Assembly (NCBI RefSeq): GCF_001721045.1
Contig: NZ_MDER01000051.1
Location: forward strand, 28,032-92,031
Direction: 5' to 3'
Length of the DNA: 64,000 nt
Source of the DNA: Paenibacillus nuruki
GTDB taxonomy: Bacteria > Bacillota > Bacilli > Paenibacillales > Paenibacillaceae
Part shown: one piece after another, positions 1 to 8,108 of the stretch
How the letters are laid out: the number at the start of each line of letters is the position of its first letter
Numbering within the stretch: position 1 is the stretch's first letter
Program-made: the position numbers and the translations under genes
Notes under the pieces: model-generated
Told to the model about the DNA's origin: nothing
Seen by the model: only the letters and a program-made list of their open reading frames with translations
Databases searched by the model: none

Positions 1-1249
1 GATCGTCAAAAACAATCGCCATATGCGCTACACGATCAGGATCATTTGGATATTTATCCATCAACATTCCGCAAAAACGAGTATTGATCTCTTCAATAAT
101 CATATACACACGTGGCAATAGTTCACGTACCATATGAGTCGGCCATTTTTCTAAAGCTTCACTCAAAATTGTATGGTTTGTATAGGAGACCGTCTTCGTT
201 ACAATTTCCCATGCAGTATCCCATCCATAGCCTTTTTCATCTAATAAAATACGCATGAGTTCAGGAATAACCAGTGTTGGATGCGTATCATTAATATGAA
301 TCGCTATTTTTTTCGGCAATTCTTCATAACTAAGCCCTAATTTGTCATAGGTACGCAGAATACTTTGAAGACCAGCAGAGCAAAGGAAATATTGTTGCTT
401 CAAGCGAAGCAGTCGTCCTTCATATTGAGAATCATCAGGATACAAGAACTCGGAGATCGATTCAACCGAACGATTGTAATCCAGATAGCTGTAATAGTTG
501 CCTCCTGAAGAAGAACTACGACTTGCCATCTCACGCATTGGTTCTGCGCTCCACAGACGAAGAGTATTCATGTGGGAAGATTCTTTATTACCTTTGTATC
601 CGATCACCGGAACATCATAAGGAATCGCCCAGACACCCTCATAATCATGAAGAGAGAATTCAAGTTCGCCATCTTTTTCATGAACTTGAACATTACCACC
701 AAAGCGAACTTCTACTTTACGGTCGTCACGACGGACTTCCCATTCGTTCCCTTTTTGTAGCCAGTTATCTGGTAATTCAACTTGATTACCATCCACTATT
801 TTTTGCTCAAATAAACCGTACTTATAACGAATACCACAGCCATGCCCTGCATATCCAAGGGAAGCTAGTGAATCCATAAAGCAAGCAGCAAGGCGGCCAA
901 GACCGCCATTACCTAGACCTGCATCTGCTTCTTGTTCTTCTATTTCAGAAAGAGAAACCCCTAAGTCTTCCAGACCTTCTTGTACAATTTCAAGGACACC
1001 CATATTGAGTAGGTTATTACCAAGTAGACGTCCTATCAGAAATTCAAGTGATAGATAATAGACTTGCTTTTCTTCATTATCTTTAAATTCGCGGTTCGTT
1101 GCTGCCCATTCTTTTCCCGCTGATTCACGGATCATGCGACTTAGAATCGTATATACATCTTCACTTGATACTTCTTCTAACGTTTTTCCTAATTTGGACA
1201 CTACATTATCCTGAAATATACTTTTGAATGACTCTTTGCTTGTAAACAA
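1..1249 (-). CDS. glgP: glycogen phosphorylase, N-terminal part (runs off left edge)
   Basis: Glycogen phosphorylase releases glucose-1-phosphate from glycogen chain ends in the cytoplasm. Reading the minus strand from a TTG at 1249 gives about 416 uninterrupted residues with family hallmarks: VYYLSLEFLIGR near residue 60, the GLGNGGLGRLAACFMDSLA block near 115, and IHINDTHPTL near 330. The usual length is about 800 residues, so the PLP-binding C-terminal half lies outside the window. A GAGGAGG site about nine bases upstream supports the TTG start. It follows glgD by 37 bases, so glgC-glgD-glgP are probably co-transcribed. The product is certain; only the start codon carries doubt. Confidence 0.95.
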   Translation of the reverse strand, partial: MFTSKESFKSIFQDNVVSKLGKTLEEVSSEDVYTILSRMIRESAGKEWAATNREFKDNEEKQVYYLSLEFLIGRLLGNNLLNMGVLEIVQEGLEDLGVSLSEIEEQEADAGLGNGGLGRLAACFMDSLASLGYAGHGCGIRYKYGLFEQKIVDGNQVELPDNWLQKGNEWEVRRDDRKVEVRFGGNVQVHEKDGELEFSLHDYEGVWAIPYDVPVIGYKGNKESSHMNTLRLWSAEPMREMASRSSSSGGNYYSYLDYNRSVESISEFLYPDDSQYEGRLLRLKQQYFLCSAGLQSILRTYDKLGLSYEELPKKIAIHINDTHPTLVIPELMRILLDEKGYGWDTAWEIVTKTVSYTNHTILSEALEKWPTHMVRELLPRVYMIIEEINTRFCGMLMDKYPNDPDRVAHMAIVFDD

Positions 1250-1286
1250 CAGGGCGTTCCTCCTCTATTCTATTTCTATTCTGTAT

Positions 1287-2399
1287 TTAGACGGAAGTGC
1301 TCTTCGCTGTAACGTATGGTTTTATCACATCACCAATCAATGTGCGATCACCTGAAATGCGAACATCTTTATCCAAGATAACATTTTCCAGAACAGCGCC
1401 TGCTTCGATTGTACATTTTTGCAAAATAACCGAATTGACAACACGTGCGCCTTTTTCCACTTTAACTCCACGGAACAGAATACTATTTTCAACTTCTCCA
1501 CCAATAATACATCCATTTGCCAAAAGCGAATTGGTCACTTTAGCGCTTTCTAGATACTTGGTTGGTGCTTCGTATTTAATTTTGGTCTGTACTGGTTTTT
1601 CATGGAACAACTTCATATAGTTATCCGGGTTCAATAAAGCCAGACTGTTTTTGTAATAACTTTCCACTGAATTGATGACTGCATTGTAGCCTGTATATTC
1701 ATAAGCTGCAATTTTCAGACCATTCGGATTGTGCTGAATCACATCACGGAAGAAATAGCTTTTGCCATGAGCGATAGAGTAACGAACTTGATCCAAATAC
1801 AATTCTTTATCCATAATAAAGATTTCTAGATAAACATTGCTGTGATCACGTTCATGGTGAAAACCGGACACATATCCATTCTCATCTACTTCTACACGAC
1901 GACATGGGCCATGCTCTGGTTCCAATTCAGCTATTTTTTTGTAAACAACAGTGACATCAGCACCTTTTTCTTTGTGATACTTGTAGACTTCATTGAAATC
2001 TACTTTGTTCACATGCTGTGTTCCACTGTTCACTACGATATCACCAGAACTGCGATGGAAATAGTCCATATTATTATGAATATGTTGCAGATCCCCAAGT
2101 GAAGTGTCGGTTGGATCATGCCAATCCGGTGGCAAAATAAAGAGTCCGCCCCGTTTACGATCCAAGTCCCACGGTCTACCTTCGCCTAGATGATCCATCA
2201 ATGAACGATATTTACGACGAACAAATAATGCGATATCTTCCATACCTGCATACATCATATTTGATAAAGCAAAATCGATCAGACGATAGCGTCCACCAAA
2301 TGGAACGGCTGCACCGCAACGGAAATATGTTAATTCATTTAATTGGTCTAATTCATGATCCAGGTTGATAACTCCTACGAAGCCCTTCATTCCCATCAC
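1287..2399 (-). CDS. glgD: GlgD, non-catalytic-type subunit of glucose-1-phosphate adenylyltransferase
   Basis: GlgD partners GlgC in ADP-glucose pyrophosphorylase, the committed step of bacterial glycogen synthesis. The 370-residue protein has a nucleotidyltransferase fold and a C-terminal left-handed beta-helix with hexapeptide-like repeats (about 280-360). Unlike its neighbour it lacks the intact GGxGxRL nucleotide loop at the N-terminus (it reads INLDHELDQLNELTYF there), which is typical of GlgD and fits a regulatory role. It starts 11 bases after glgC stops. Two ATG codons lie in tandem (2399 and 2396) behind AGAGGA; the second has slightly better spacing. Confidence 0.93.
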   Translation of the reverse strand: MMGMKGFVGVINLDHELDQLNELTYFRCGAAVPFGGRYRLIDFALSNMMYAGMEDIALFVRRKYRSLMDHLGEGRPWDLDRKRGGLFILPPDWHDPTDTSLGDLQHIHNNMDYFHRSSGDIVVNSGTQHVNKVDFNEVYKYHKEKGADVTVVYKKIAELEPEHGPCRRVEVDENGYVSGFHHERDHSNVYLEIFIMDKELYLDQVRYSIAHGKSYFFRDVIQHNPNGLKIAAYEYTGYNAVINSVESYYKNSLALLNPDNYMKLFHEKPVQTKIKYEAPTKYLESAKVTNSLLANGCIIGGEVENSILFRGVKVEKGARVVNSVILQKCTIEAGAVLENVILDKDVRISGDRTLIGDVIKPYVTAKSTSV

Positions 2400-2410
2400 C
2401 GTCCTCTATA

Positions 2411-3544
2411 TTATAATGACTCATTCGTTATTAGTAAGATTTCGCTCTCATCTTCACGATCCACACCGATTTGTGTGCCATCTGGTAATACCATACCATC
2501 ATCAATAATCGCGCGGTGAATACGGACATTTTTACCTATTTTAACATTAGGCATAATAACAGAATCAGTAATCATACTACCTTCGCCGACTTCCACGCCA
2601 AAGAATAGAACTGAATGATTAATTTCACCATGTACAATACAACCTTCGTTAATAATGCTATCACTGACTTTAGCTTCAGGTGCAATGTATTGAGCAGGCT
2701 GATTCGGGCTACGTGTGAAAATACGCCAGTTTGGATCATTCAAATCCAATTCCGGATGTTCGGATAACATGTCCATATTGGATTCCCATAGACTTTGGAT
2801 TGTACCGACATCTCTCCAATAGCCTTCGAATGGATAAGCGTACAATGTTTTATCATCATCTAACAGTAAAGGAATAATATCTTTACCGAAGTCATAAGAA
2901 GATGTTGGATTCGTCTCATCTTGAATTAGATAAGATTTAAGCACATCCCATTTGAACAAGTAAATTCCCATAGAAGCAAGTGTACTTTTTGGATGTTCTG
3001 GTTTTTCGTCAAACTCGTAAATTTTAAGATCATCATCTGTATTCAGCATACCAAAACGGCTTGCTTCTTCCAGCGTGACATTGACTACAGAGATGGTGCA
3101 ATCTGCGTCTTTTTCTTTATGGTAATCCAGCATTTTGCCATAATCCATTTTGTAGATATGGTCACCGGATAAAATAAGAACGTGTTCAGGATCGAATCTT
3201 TCCACGAAATTAAGGTTGCGATAGATCGCATCTGCTGTTCCTTGATACCAGCTACTACCTTCTTCGCGTTCATGTGGCGGTAATACAAAGACTCCACCAT
3301 TTTTGCGATCCATATCCCAATCGTTACCAACACCTATGTATGCATGAAGGACCATGGGTTCATATTGTGTCAATACACCTACTGTATCAATACGTGAATT
3401 GGCGCAATTACTAAGAGGAAAATCGATAATACGATAAGTACCACCAAAATATACGGCTGGCTTTGCCAGGAATCTTGTTAGACCTTTGAGTCTTTTGCCT
3501 TGACCTCCGGCAAGCAACATTGCTACTACTTCTTTCTTACTCAT
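2411..3544 (-). CDS. glgC: glucose-1-phosphate adenylyltransferase catalytic subunit
   Basis: GlgC makes ADP-glucose from glucose-1-phosphate and ATP for glycogen synthesis. The 377-residue protein shows the nucleotide-binding [10 protein letters not shown] at about 11-20, the regulatory and substrate lysine in [11 protein letters not shown], the [12 protein letters not shown] motif near 100, and [11 protein letters not shown] near 125. The C-terminal third is a beta-helix. Length matches the family. An AAGGGGG ribosome site lies nine bases before the ATG. It is the first gene of a glgC-glgD-glgP run; glgB and glgA are not in the window. Confidence 0.96.
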   Translation of the reverse strand: MSKKEVVAMLLAGGQGKRLKGLTRFLAKPAVYFGGTYRIIDFPLSNCANSRIDTVGVLTQYEPMVLHAYIGVGNDWDMDRKNGGVFVLPPHEREEGSSWYQGTADAIYRNLNFVERFDPEHVLILSGDHIYKMDYGKMLDYHKEKDADCTISVVNVTLEEASRFGMLNTDDDLKIYEFDEKPEHPKSTLASMGIYLFKWDVLKSYLIQDETNPTSSYDFGKDIIPLLLDDDKTLYAYPFEGYWRDVGTIQSLWESNMDMLSEHPELDLNDPNWRIFTRSPNQPAQYIAPEAKVSDSIINEGCIVHGEINHSVLFFGVEVGEGSMITDSVIMPNVKIGKNVRIHRAIIDDGMVLPDGTQIGVDREDESEILLITNESL

Positions 3545-3681
3545 GGAAAAGCCCCCTTCATGTGATTATCATATAATTTGCAGAGACATGTAACGCTAAG
3601 AATCAATGAATCATTTAACGATACCCTTGTATTCCAAAAAAGAAGGAGACCGCCTATTAAGGCATGTTGCACCTATAGATA

Positions 3682-4239
3682 CTACAGATTTTCCTTAAAA
3701 ACAATGCCAGCTATGTTCTGCGCACGGCACGCTTCTACAAATTCAGAAGAAGCTACTATTAGACTGATATCTTCGTTCGAACGAACGAGTCCATGACCTC
3801 GAAGCCCATCCGGTTGAAAAGCCACCGAAATGTAATGTACTGGACTTCCATGAATACCCGGAAGTAGTGGAATATGTACAGATTCTTCGGGATCAAGACA
3901 ATTGATAACGGTCAAAATATTGAGCACCTGAAATCCATTCAGCGGTGTTCCGTTCACAGTGACTTCTGCATCTACCAATTGCACATCTTTATCTGCATAT
4001 TGTCGAATCACATTAGCTAGCCTGGGTCCGACCAAATCTGGACCGTCACTCATAAACCAATCAAAATGCATTAAGTGATTAAGATCGATATCTCCTTGCA
4101 AATGGAACTTTGGCGTCTTCGCCCAATCTCGTTGAGGTGTGCCTTTTTTGAAACTCAAATGATCCGGCGAATCATTGAAATTGTACTTAAACCAATAACG
4201 ATCCGGGTATACATTCGCTGGTGATAGGATATAGCACAT
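3682..4239 (-). CDS. Imm11-like (DUF1629) protein, orphan immunity-type
   Basis: This 185-residue cytoplasmic protein resembles the Imm11/DUF1629 family, proteins often found as immunity partners of polymorphic toxins. What I see is the general family shape: MCYILSP at the start, a central FDWFMSDGPDLVG segment, and the terminal ASSEFVEACRAQNIAGIVFK, where 'final strand plus helix plus GI-x-F' is typical. An upstream in-frame ATG (4272) exists, but AGGAAGA sits seven bases before the ATG at 4239, so I use that start. No toxin gene is adjacent. The family call is from memory of the pattern and is moderate; an immunity role is inference. Confidence 0.6.
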   Translation of the reverse strand: MCYILSPANVYPDRYWFKYNFNDSPDHLSFKKGTPQRDWAKTPKFHLQGDIDLNHLMHFDWFMSDGPDLVGPRLANVIRQYADKDVQLVDAEVTVNGTPLNGFQVLNILTVINCLDPEESVHIPLLPGIHGSPVHYISVAFQPDGLRGHGLVRSNEDISLIVASSEFVEACRAQNIAGIVFKENL

Positions 4240-4548
4240 ACATATCTCTTCCTTTCGGGATCGGCAGACCATTCCATACTATAAATGAATGATAGATTTA
4301 CCTCATTACTTGATTATAGTATCTATTTCTACACATAGGGTAATTCTCCCTGCTTACTGTTCATATTACCTTACCCTTTTACACGTTGTATGTGAAAATC
4401 CTTCGTCTGCCAATCTCCCGGCAAAATATATATACCCGAAAATGTGCATTTCGCCACTTTTAAGTGATTACGATTTTGTTACAAGCTGGCTTATTGCTAT
4501 TTTATACCAGTTATAACACAATTGGATACTAGCAATTCTATTCTGCTG
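4240..4548. other. intergenic, no gene seen
   Basis: This AT-rich spacer separates the Imm11-like gene from the end of acuC. I see no convincing reading frame with a ribosome site and no strong terminator; only a weak TTGCTA/TAGCAA pairing at 4494-4499 and 4530-4535 lies close behind acuC. Confidence 0.5.
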
Positions 4549-5727
4549 TTATTTTAAATAAGTAGCCGCTATTTCACAGATTTTGCGATTGGATAAAGTA
4601 ATCTCATCTCGCCTTGGAATAGGTTCCCAGCGTGTGACATCATCTAACCATGTACGTGGTAAATCGACAGGGCTTTCTACTTGCCAGCGTTCTAGCCAGA
4701 CCTCAGGTAGTGATAGTAATGGCTCTTGATCAATCTGTTGAAGTAGTGGATGGTTGCTCATTTCAAGCCATAACAATGACCACGCTCTAGGCACCACACG
4801 CCAGATATCATATCCTCCACCACCAAGGGCTACCCACCGTCCTTCGCACCATTGATGAGCGGCTTCGTGGATCATACGAGGCATCTCCCGATAGATCTGC
4901 ATCGAACAATGCAAATGAGACAAAGGATCAAGTGCATGAGCATCGCATCCATGCTGACTAATAATGAGATCAGGACGAGCACGTTCTAACACTTGATGCA
5001 GTGTTGTCTCAAAACATTCTAACCACGAATCATCTTCTGTATACGGTTCAAGGGGTAGATTGACTGTAAATCCAAACCCTTCACCTGCACCTCGTTCTTC
5101 AACTCTTCCTGTTCCCGGAAATAAATACTTACCAGTCTCATGAATCGAGTACGTGAATACATCAGGATCGGTATAAAAGCACATCTCTACTCCATCCCCA
5201 TGATGCACATCGGTATCAATATAGAGGACTCTAGCTCCATAAGCTTCTCGTACATGAGCTATAGCAAGTGCCGCATCATTATAAATACAGAAGCCTGCCC
5301 CTTTCTGTGGCATCGCATGGTGCAGTCCACCGCCCAAATGAAGCGCATGTGTCGTCTGACCCTCCATCACCATCTGCGCCGCAGTTACCGAGCCAGCAGC
5401 AATCGACAGCGCACTCTGATGCATACCTGCAAAGTAAGGAGTATCGCCTTGATGAAGACCATATTGCGCAGCATGATCCATCGCTTTTGTGGCAGGATGT
5501 TCTACACTTAGTTGCTTTACAACATCGATATATTCAGGAATATGAACTTGTTGTAACAAATGATGATCAGGCAGTTCAGTCGGCACAAAGATTTGGTCTA
5601 TAGACAAAGCATCCACTTGTTGCAACAGATCACGAGTCAACGTTAATCTACGCTGATCAAATGGATGATTCTGATGAAAAACATATTTTAGACTATCAGG
5701 GTGATACATATATGCTGCTTTGTCCAT
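4549..5727 (-). CDS. acuC: AcuC, class II histone-deacetylase-like protein deacetylase
   Basis: In Bacillus subtilis AcuC removes the acetyl group that AcuA places on acetyl-CoA synthetase, restoring its activity. This 392-residue protein has the full HDAC active site: tandem histidines in GGGLHHAMP (136-137), the zinc ligands in YIDTDVHHGDG, the third ligand in SQHGCDAH, and the catalytic tyrosine in GGGGYDI. Length is as expected. AAAGGAG precedes the ATG. It follows acuA by 29 bases on the same strand, and acsA lies divergently about 2.4 kb away, so the context supports the name. The usual third gene, acuB, is absent between acuA and acuC. Confidence 0.93.
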   Translation of the reverse strand: MDKAAYMYHPDSLKYVFHQNHPFDQRRLTLTRDLLQQVDALSIDQIFVPTELPDHHLLQQVHIPEYIDVVKQLSVEHPATKAMDHAAQYGLHQGDTPYFAGMHQSALSIAAGSVTAAQMVMEGQTTHALHLGGGLHHAMPQKGAGFCIYNDAALAIAHVREAYGARVLYIDTDVHHGDGVEMCFYTDPDVFTYSIHETGKYLFPGTGRVEERGAGEGFGFTVNLPLEPYTEDDSWLECFETTLHQVLERARPDLIISQHGCDAHALDPLSHLHCSMQIYREMPRMIHEAAHQWCEGRWVALGGGGYDIWRVVPRAWSLLWLEMSNHPLLQQIDQEPLLSLPEVWLERWQVESPVDLPRTWLDDVTRWEPIPRRDEITLSNRKICEIAATYLK

Positions 5728-5756
5728 CTATCGATTCTCCTTTCTATCGCTCCTAA

Positions 5757-6389
5757 TTAGTACATAAATCGCTGACGGAATCGCAAGCGATCAAATGCTT
5801 CTACAGAAGATTGCGGCACATATTTACCTACACGTACCATAAGACAATTGGCAGGATGAGAACATATTTCAGGATCATCTGTCGCGAACCAGACCATATC
5901 TACATTTTTCATTAACTGCTCCATCATTTTGCGATAATCCCAGACGCTAAGCCCTGTACTTTCAAGATCCCAATGCCAATAGTATTCTGTAGTGAATACA
6001 ATCATATGATCCAATTGCTCTTCTCGAAAAGAAAGCTGAATCAATTTCTTAGCAATGTCTAGTCCGCGATAGTCATTAGCTACTTCAACTGCACCCAGCT
6101 CGATCAAATCTTCCATATTTCCTTCAGACCATCGTTCATATTCATCGGCATAATGAAAAGTAACATAGCCGACGATCATATCACCGTCACACGCCATAAT
6201 AATACGTCCTTCATCCAATGCCGCAATTTCAATCAATGCTTCCCACTGTTCAGGTGGACGACGAAAAGCATCAAGTTGAGGATGCATCTGCTTGGTACGA
6301 ATATGTTCTGGAGAGACGGGCCCTTCTAATATCAATGTACACCGAGGAGACACCAGTGTTTCCGTTTGTGGGATTTTCAAATGCTCCAT
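5757..6389 (-). CDS. acuA: AcuA, GNAT acetyltransferase acting on acetyl-CoA synthetase
   Basis: AcuA acetylates the active-site lysine of AcsA and so switches acetate activation off. The 210-residue protein has an N-terminal extension, a GNAT core with MIVGYVTFHY, the acetyl-CoA-binding region VANDYRGLDIAKKLI (an R-G-x-x-I/K pattern near 115-125), and the family's WHWDLESTGLSVWDYRKMM block near 155. AAAGGAA lies upstream of the ATG. It heads a two-gene unit with acuC. A near-consensus cre site 60 bases upstream suggests CcpA control, as known for the B. subtilis acu genes. Confidence 0.9.
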   Translation of the reverse strand: MEHLKIPQTETLVSPRCTLILEGPVSPEHIRTKQMHPQLDAFRRPPEQWEALIEIAALDEGRIIMACDGDMIVGYVTFHYADEYERWSEGNMEDLIELGAVEVANDYRGLDIAKKLIQLSFREEQLDHMIVFTTEYYWHWDLESTGLSVWDYRKMMEQLMKNVDMVWFATDDPEICSHPANCLMVRVGKYVPQSSVEAFDRLRFRQRFMY

Positions 6390-6448
6390 ACTGAGATTCC
6401 TTTCTGTATTAGAGTATTGAATAGGTTGTGTTTTATAGTATATTTTTT

Positions 6449-6462
6449 TGATAACGCTTTCT
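6449..6462 (-). promoter_or_regulatory. candidate CcpA cre site upstream of acuA
   Basis: TGATAACGCTTTCT matches the cre consensus TGWNANCGNTNWCA at 13 of 14 positions. It lies 60 bases before acuA. Catabolite repression of this operon is inferred from the site and from B. subtilis acuABC. Confidence 0.6.
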
Positions 6463-6520
6463 TTGTAGTTTTGATTATACCGACTTTTGCAGTAAATGTA
6501 TGTGTCGTTCTACAAAGAAA

Positions 6521-6545
6521 GACCTTCTTAGTCATTAAGAAGGTC
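6521..6545 (-). terminator. terminator behind the acyltransferase gene
   Basis: A perfect ten-base stem, GACCTTCTTA with TAAGAAGGTC, has a five-base loop. On the minus strand it is followed by TTTCTTTG, fitting an intrinsic terminator 25 bases after the acyltransferase stop. Confidence 0.75.
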
Positions 6546-6569
6546 TGCTCTATATCTATATTGAATATA

Positions 6570-7673
6570 TTATGATTTAATTTCTGTAGCCAACTTGCGA
6601 TTGGATAGTGTTGTAGCTGACTTCGGCACATTCACTCGACCTACAATATATTTACCTATTTTCATACGATTCAATATATTAATCGTTAGATACGAGCAAG
6701 CGATCCCTCCGATAAATAATAAAGGAATCTCCAAATATCCTAGTGACCAATGAAAAGATTCCACAGCGAGATCCATCATTTGTAGATAGAACCAATGTAA
6801 CAAGTAAATGCCGAATGAATACTGACTAATCGCAGATAAGATAGGTGGCATTTTTTTTACATGACGGAACGCTAAAAAGAGTACAAAAATCAATAATACT
6901 GTGAATAAGATCATGTCCATTCGTTTTGAGCCAAATCCAAAACTAGAATATACATTATTGTACAGAATCAACGCAATCGATACAGGTAATGCGGCATAGA
7001 TCCATACTTTGTATTTTACAATATACTGCATAAAAGTCTGATAATTTTTACCGCAATAATAAGCAAGTGCAAAGTAAAATACCCAACCTGTAAATGGCAT
7101 CCAGTATCCTCGATCCCAAATATAGGAAATATACTGATTATTGCTAGGCGGTTCTACCAGATTAAAGAAAGCCAAATACCCTACATTCACTACTAGCGAT
7201 ATCATAAGTACCCATTTCGCTGAAAAGCGGTCTATATATTTGTTAAACAGTTGATGTAGAATATAAAACTGGAAAATAACCAATACAAACCATCCGTGAT
7301 AAGCTCCCAGTAAATTAAATACAACTAGCTTGGGAATTGACCATCCATTTAGAATACCCGACATGATCGCATAAAAGACAGCCATACAAGCAAATGGAAT
7401 CAATAGAAATTTAATTCGTTTACTATAGAACTGCTTAGGCAAATGATTGGGATACGAATAAGCTAAGACTAATGCGGATATAAAGACAAATGTAGATGTC
7501 CCAAACGAAAGCAGTCCAGCCAGAGTCCACAGTCCAAATTGAATTGCACCTTCTGTGCTTTCACCTGTAGTGAATTTGATCGAATGTAATAATACAACAC
7601 TCATACAAGCGATAGCTCGGATCATGCCTACCTCGCCAATCGTTTGCCTGGGAGAAATGGTACTTTGTTTCAT
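6570..7673 (-). CDS. membrane acyltransferase family 3 protein
   Basis: The 367-residue protein is a multi-span membrane protein (about ten hydrophobic helices) of the acyltransferase 3 family, which O-acetylates cell-surface sugars or acts in exopolysaccharide export (OafA, WecH and IcaC are members). The first helix carries the family signature: RAIACMSVVLLHS, with the conserved histidine near residue 30. The region SYPNHLPKQFYSKRIKFLLIPF matches the usual cytoplasmic R-x-x-R-I-x-P-F segment. AAGGAGG lies 11 bases before the ATG. It sits between acuA and acsA without obvious functional link. The substrate cannot be told from the sequence. Confidence 0.85.
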   Translation of the reverse strand: MKQSTISPRQTIGEVGMIRAIACMSVVLLHSIKFTTGESTEGAIQFGLWTLAGLLSFGTSTFVFISALVLAYSYPNHLPKQFYSKRIKFLLIPFACMAVFYAIMSGILNGWSIPKLVVFNLLGAYHGWFVLVIFQFYILHQLFNKYIDRFSAKWVLMISLVVNVGYLAFFNLVEPPSNNQYISYIWDRGYWMPFTGWVFYFALAYYCGKNYQTFMQYIVKYKVWIYAALPVSIALILYNNVYSSFGFGSKRMDMILFTVLLIFVLFLAFRHVKKMPPILSAISQYSFGIYLLHWFYLQMMDLAVESFHWSLGYLEIPLLFIGGIACSYLTINILNRMKIGKYIVGRVNVPKSATTLSNRKLATEIKS

Positions 7674-7988
7674 TACGTGACAAACCTCCTTTTAAGTTAA
7701 AAAGTATAATTAATGCTTAAGATTTCTAGGTACACATCTCTCCTTTTGATCTGCTTGACTATTAGGGTAGACATCGAATACTGGTTCTAAAAGAACTCAA
7801 TCACTAGCATAATTATTCGTTTTGAATTATTATGTTCGTCTAAAATAGTTAAGTTATTCAATACGAATCATTTTCATTCGTTATATATTACTACAAAGTT
7901 GTAATCTTTTGTAGTCAAAATGTAAATTTATGATTTTTTTCATGATTATGATGTAAAAGTGATTTGTAAAGAAAAGGATATTTCGCTA

Positions 7989-7997
7989 TGCTATACT
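7989..7997 (+). promoter_or_regulatory. extended -10 promoter element of acsA
   Basis: TGCTATACT fits an extended -10 box (TG-N-TATACT). No good -35 is seen at the right distance, consistent with an extended -10 promoter. It would start transcription about 105 bases before the chosen acsA start. Confidence 0.5.
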
Positions 7998-8046
7998 ACA
8001 GGAAAATATAAAATTGAACAATTTGTGAAATCGTAGTATTGTTTTT

Positions 8047-8060
8047 TGTAAGCGCTATAT
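8047..8060 (+). promoter_or_regulatory. candidate cre site downstream of the acsA promoter
   Basis: TGTAAGCGCTATAT matches the cre consensus at 12 of 14 positions, missing the final CA. It lies about 50 bases past the -10 box, a position where CcpA would block elongation. Regulation is inference. Confidence 0.45.
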
Positions 8061-8108
8061 ATGGTAATCGCAACACAAGATCGTATCTCAGTAATCATGG
8101 AGGTCATT

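Larger units (their letters stand above)
7674..8108. promoter_or_regulatory. divergent regulatory region, acyltransferase and acsA
   Basis: This long AT-rich spacer serves the acyltransferase gene (leftward) and acsA (rightward). It holds an imperfect palindrome at 7808-7834 (CATAATTATTC, GTTTT, GAATTATTATG), a second inverted repeat at 7863-7881 (ACGAAT and ATTCGT around CATTTTC), an extended -10 for acsA and a cre-like site. No reading frame with a plausible start was seen. Confidence 0.55.

Noticed and set aside
523..879. An open frame of 118 codons on the plus strand
   Set aside because: It lies antisense inside the glycogen phosphorylase gene, lacks a ribosome site and shows no protein-like features.
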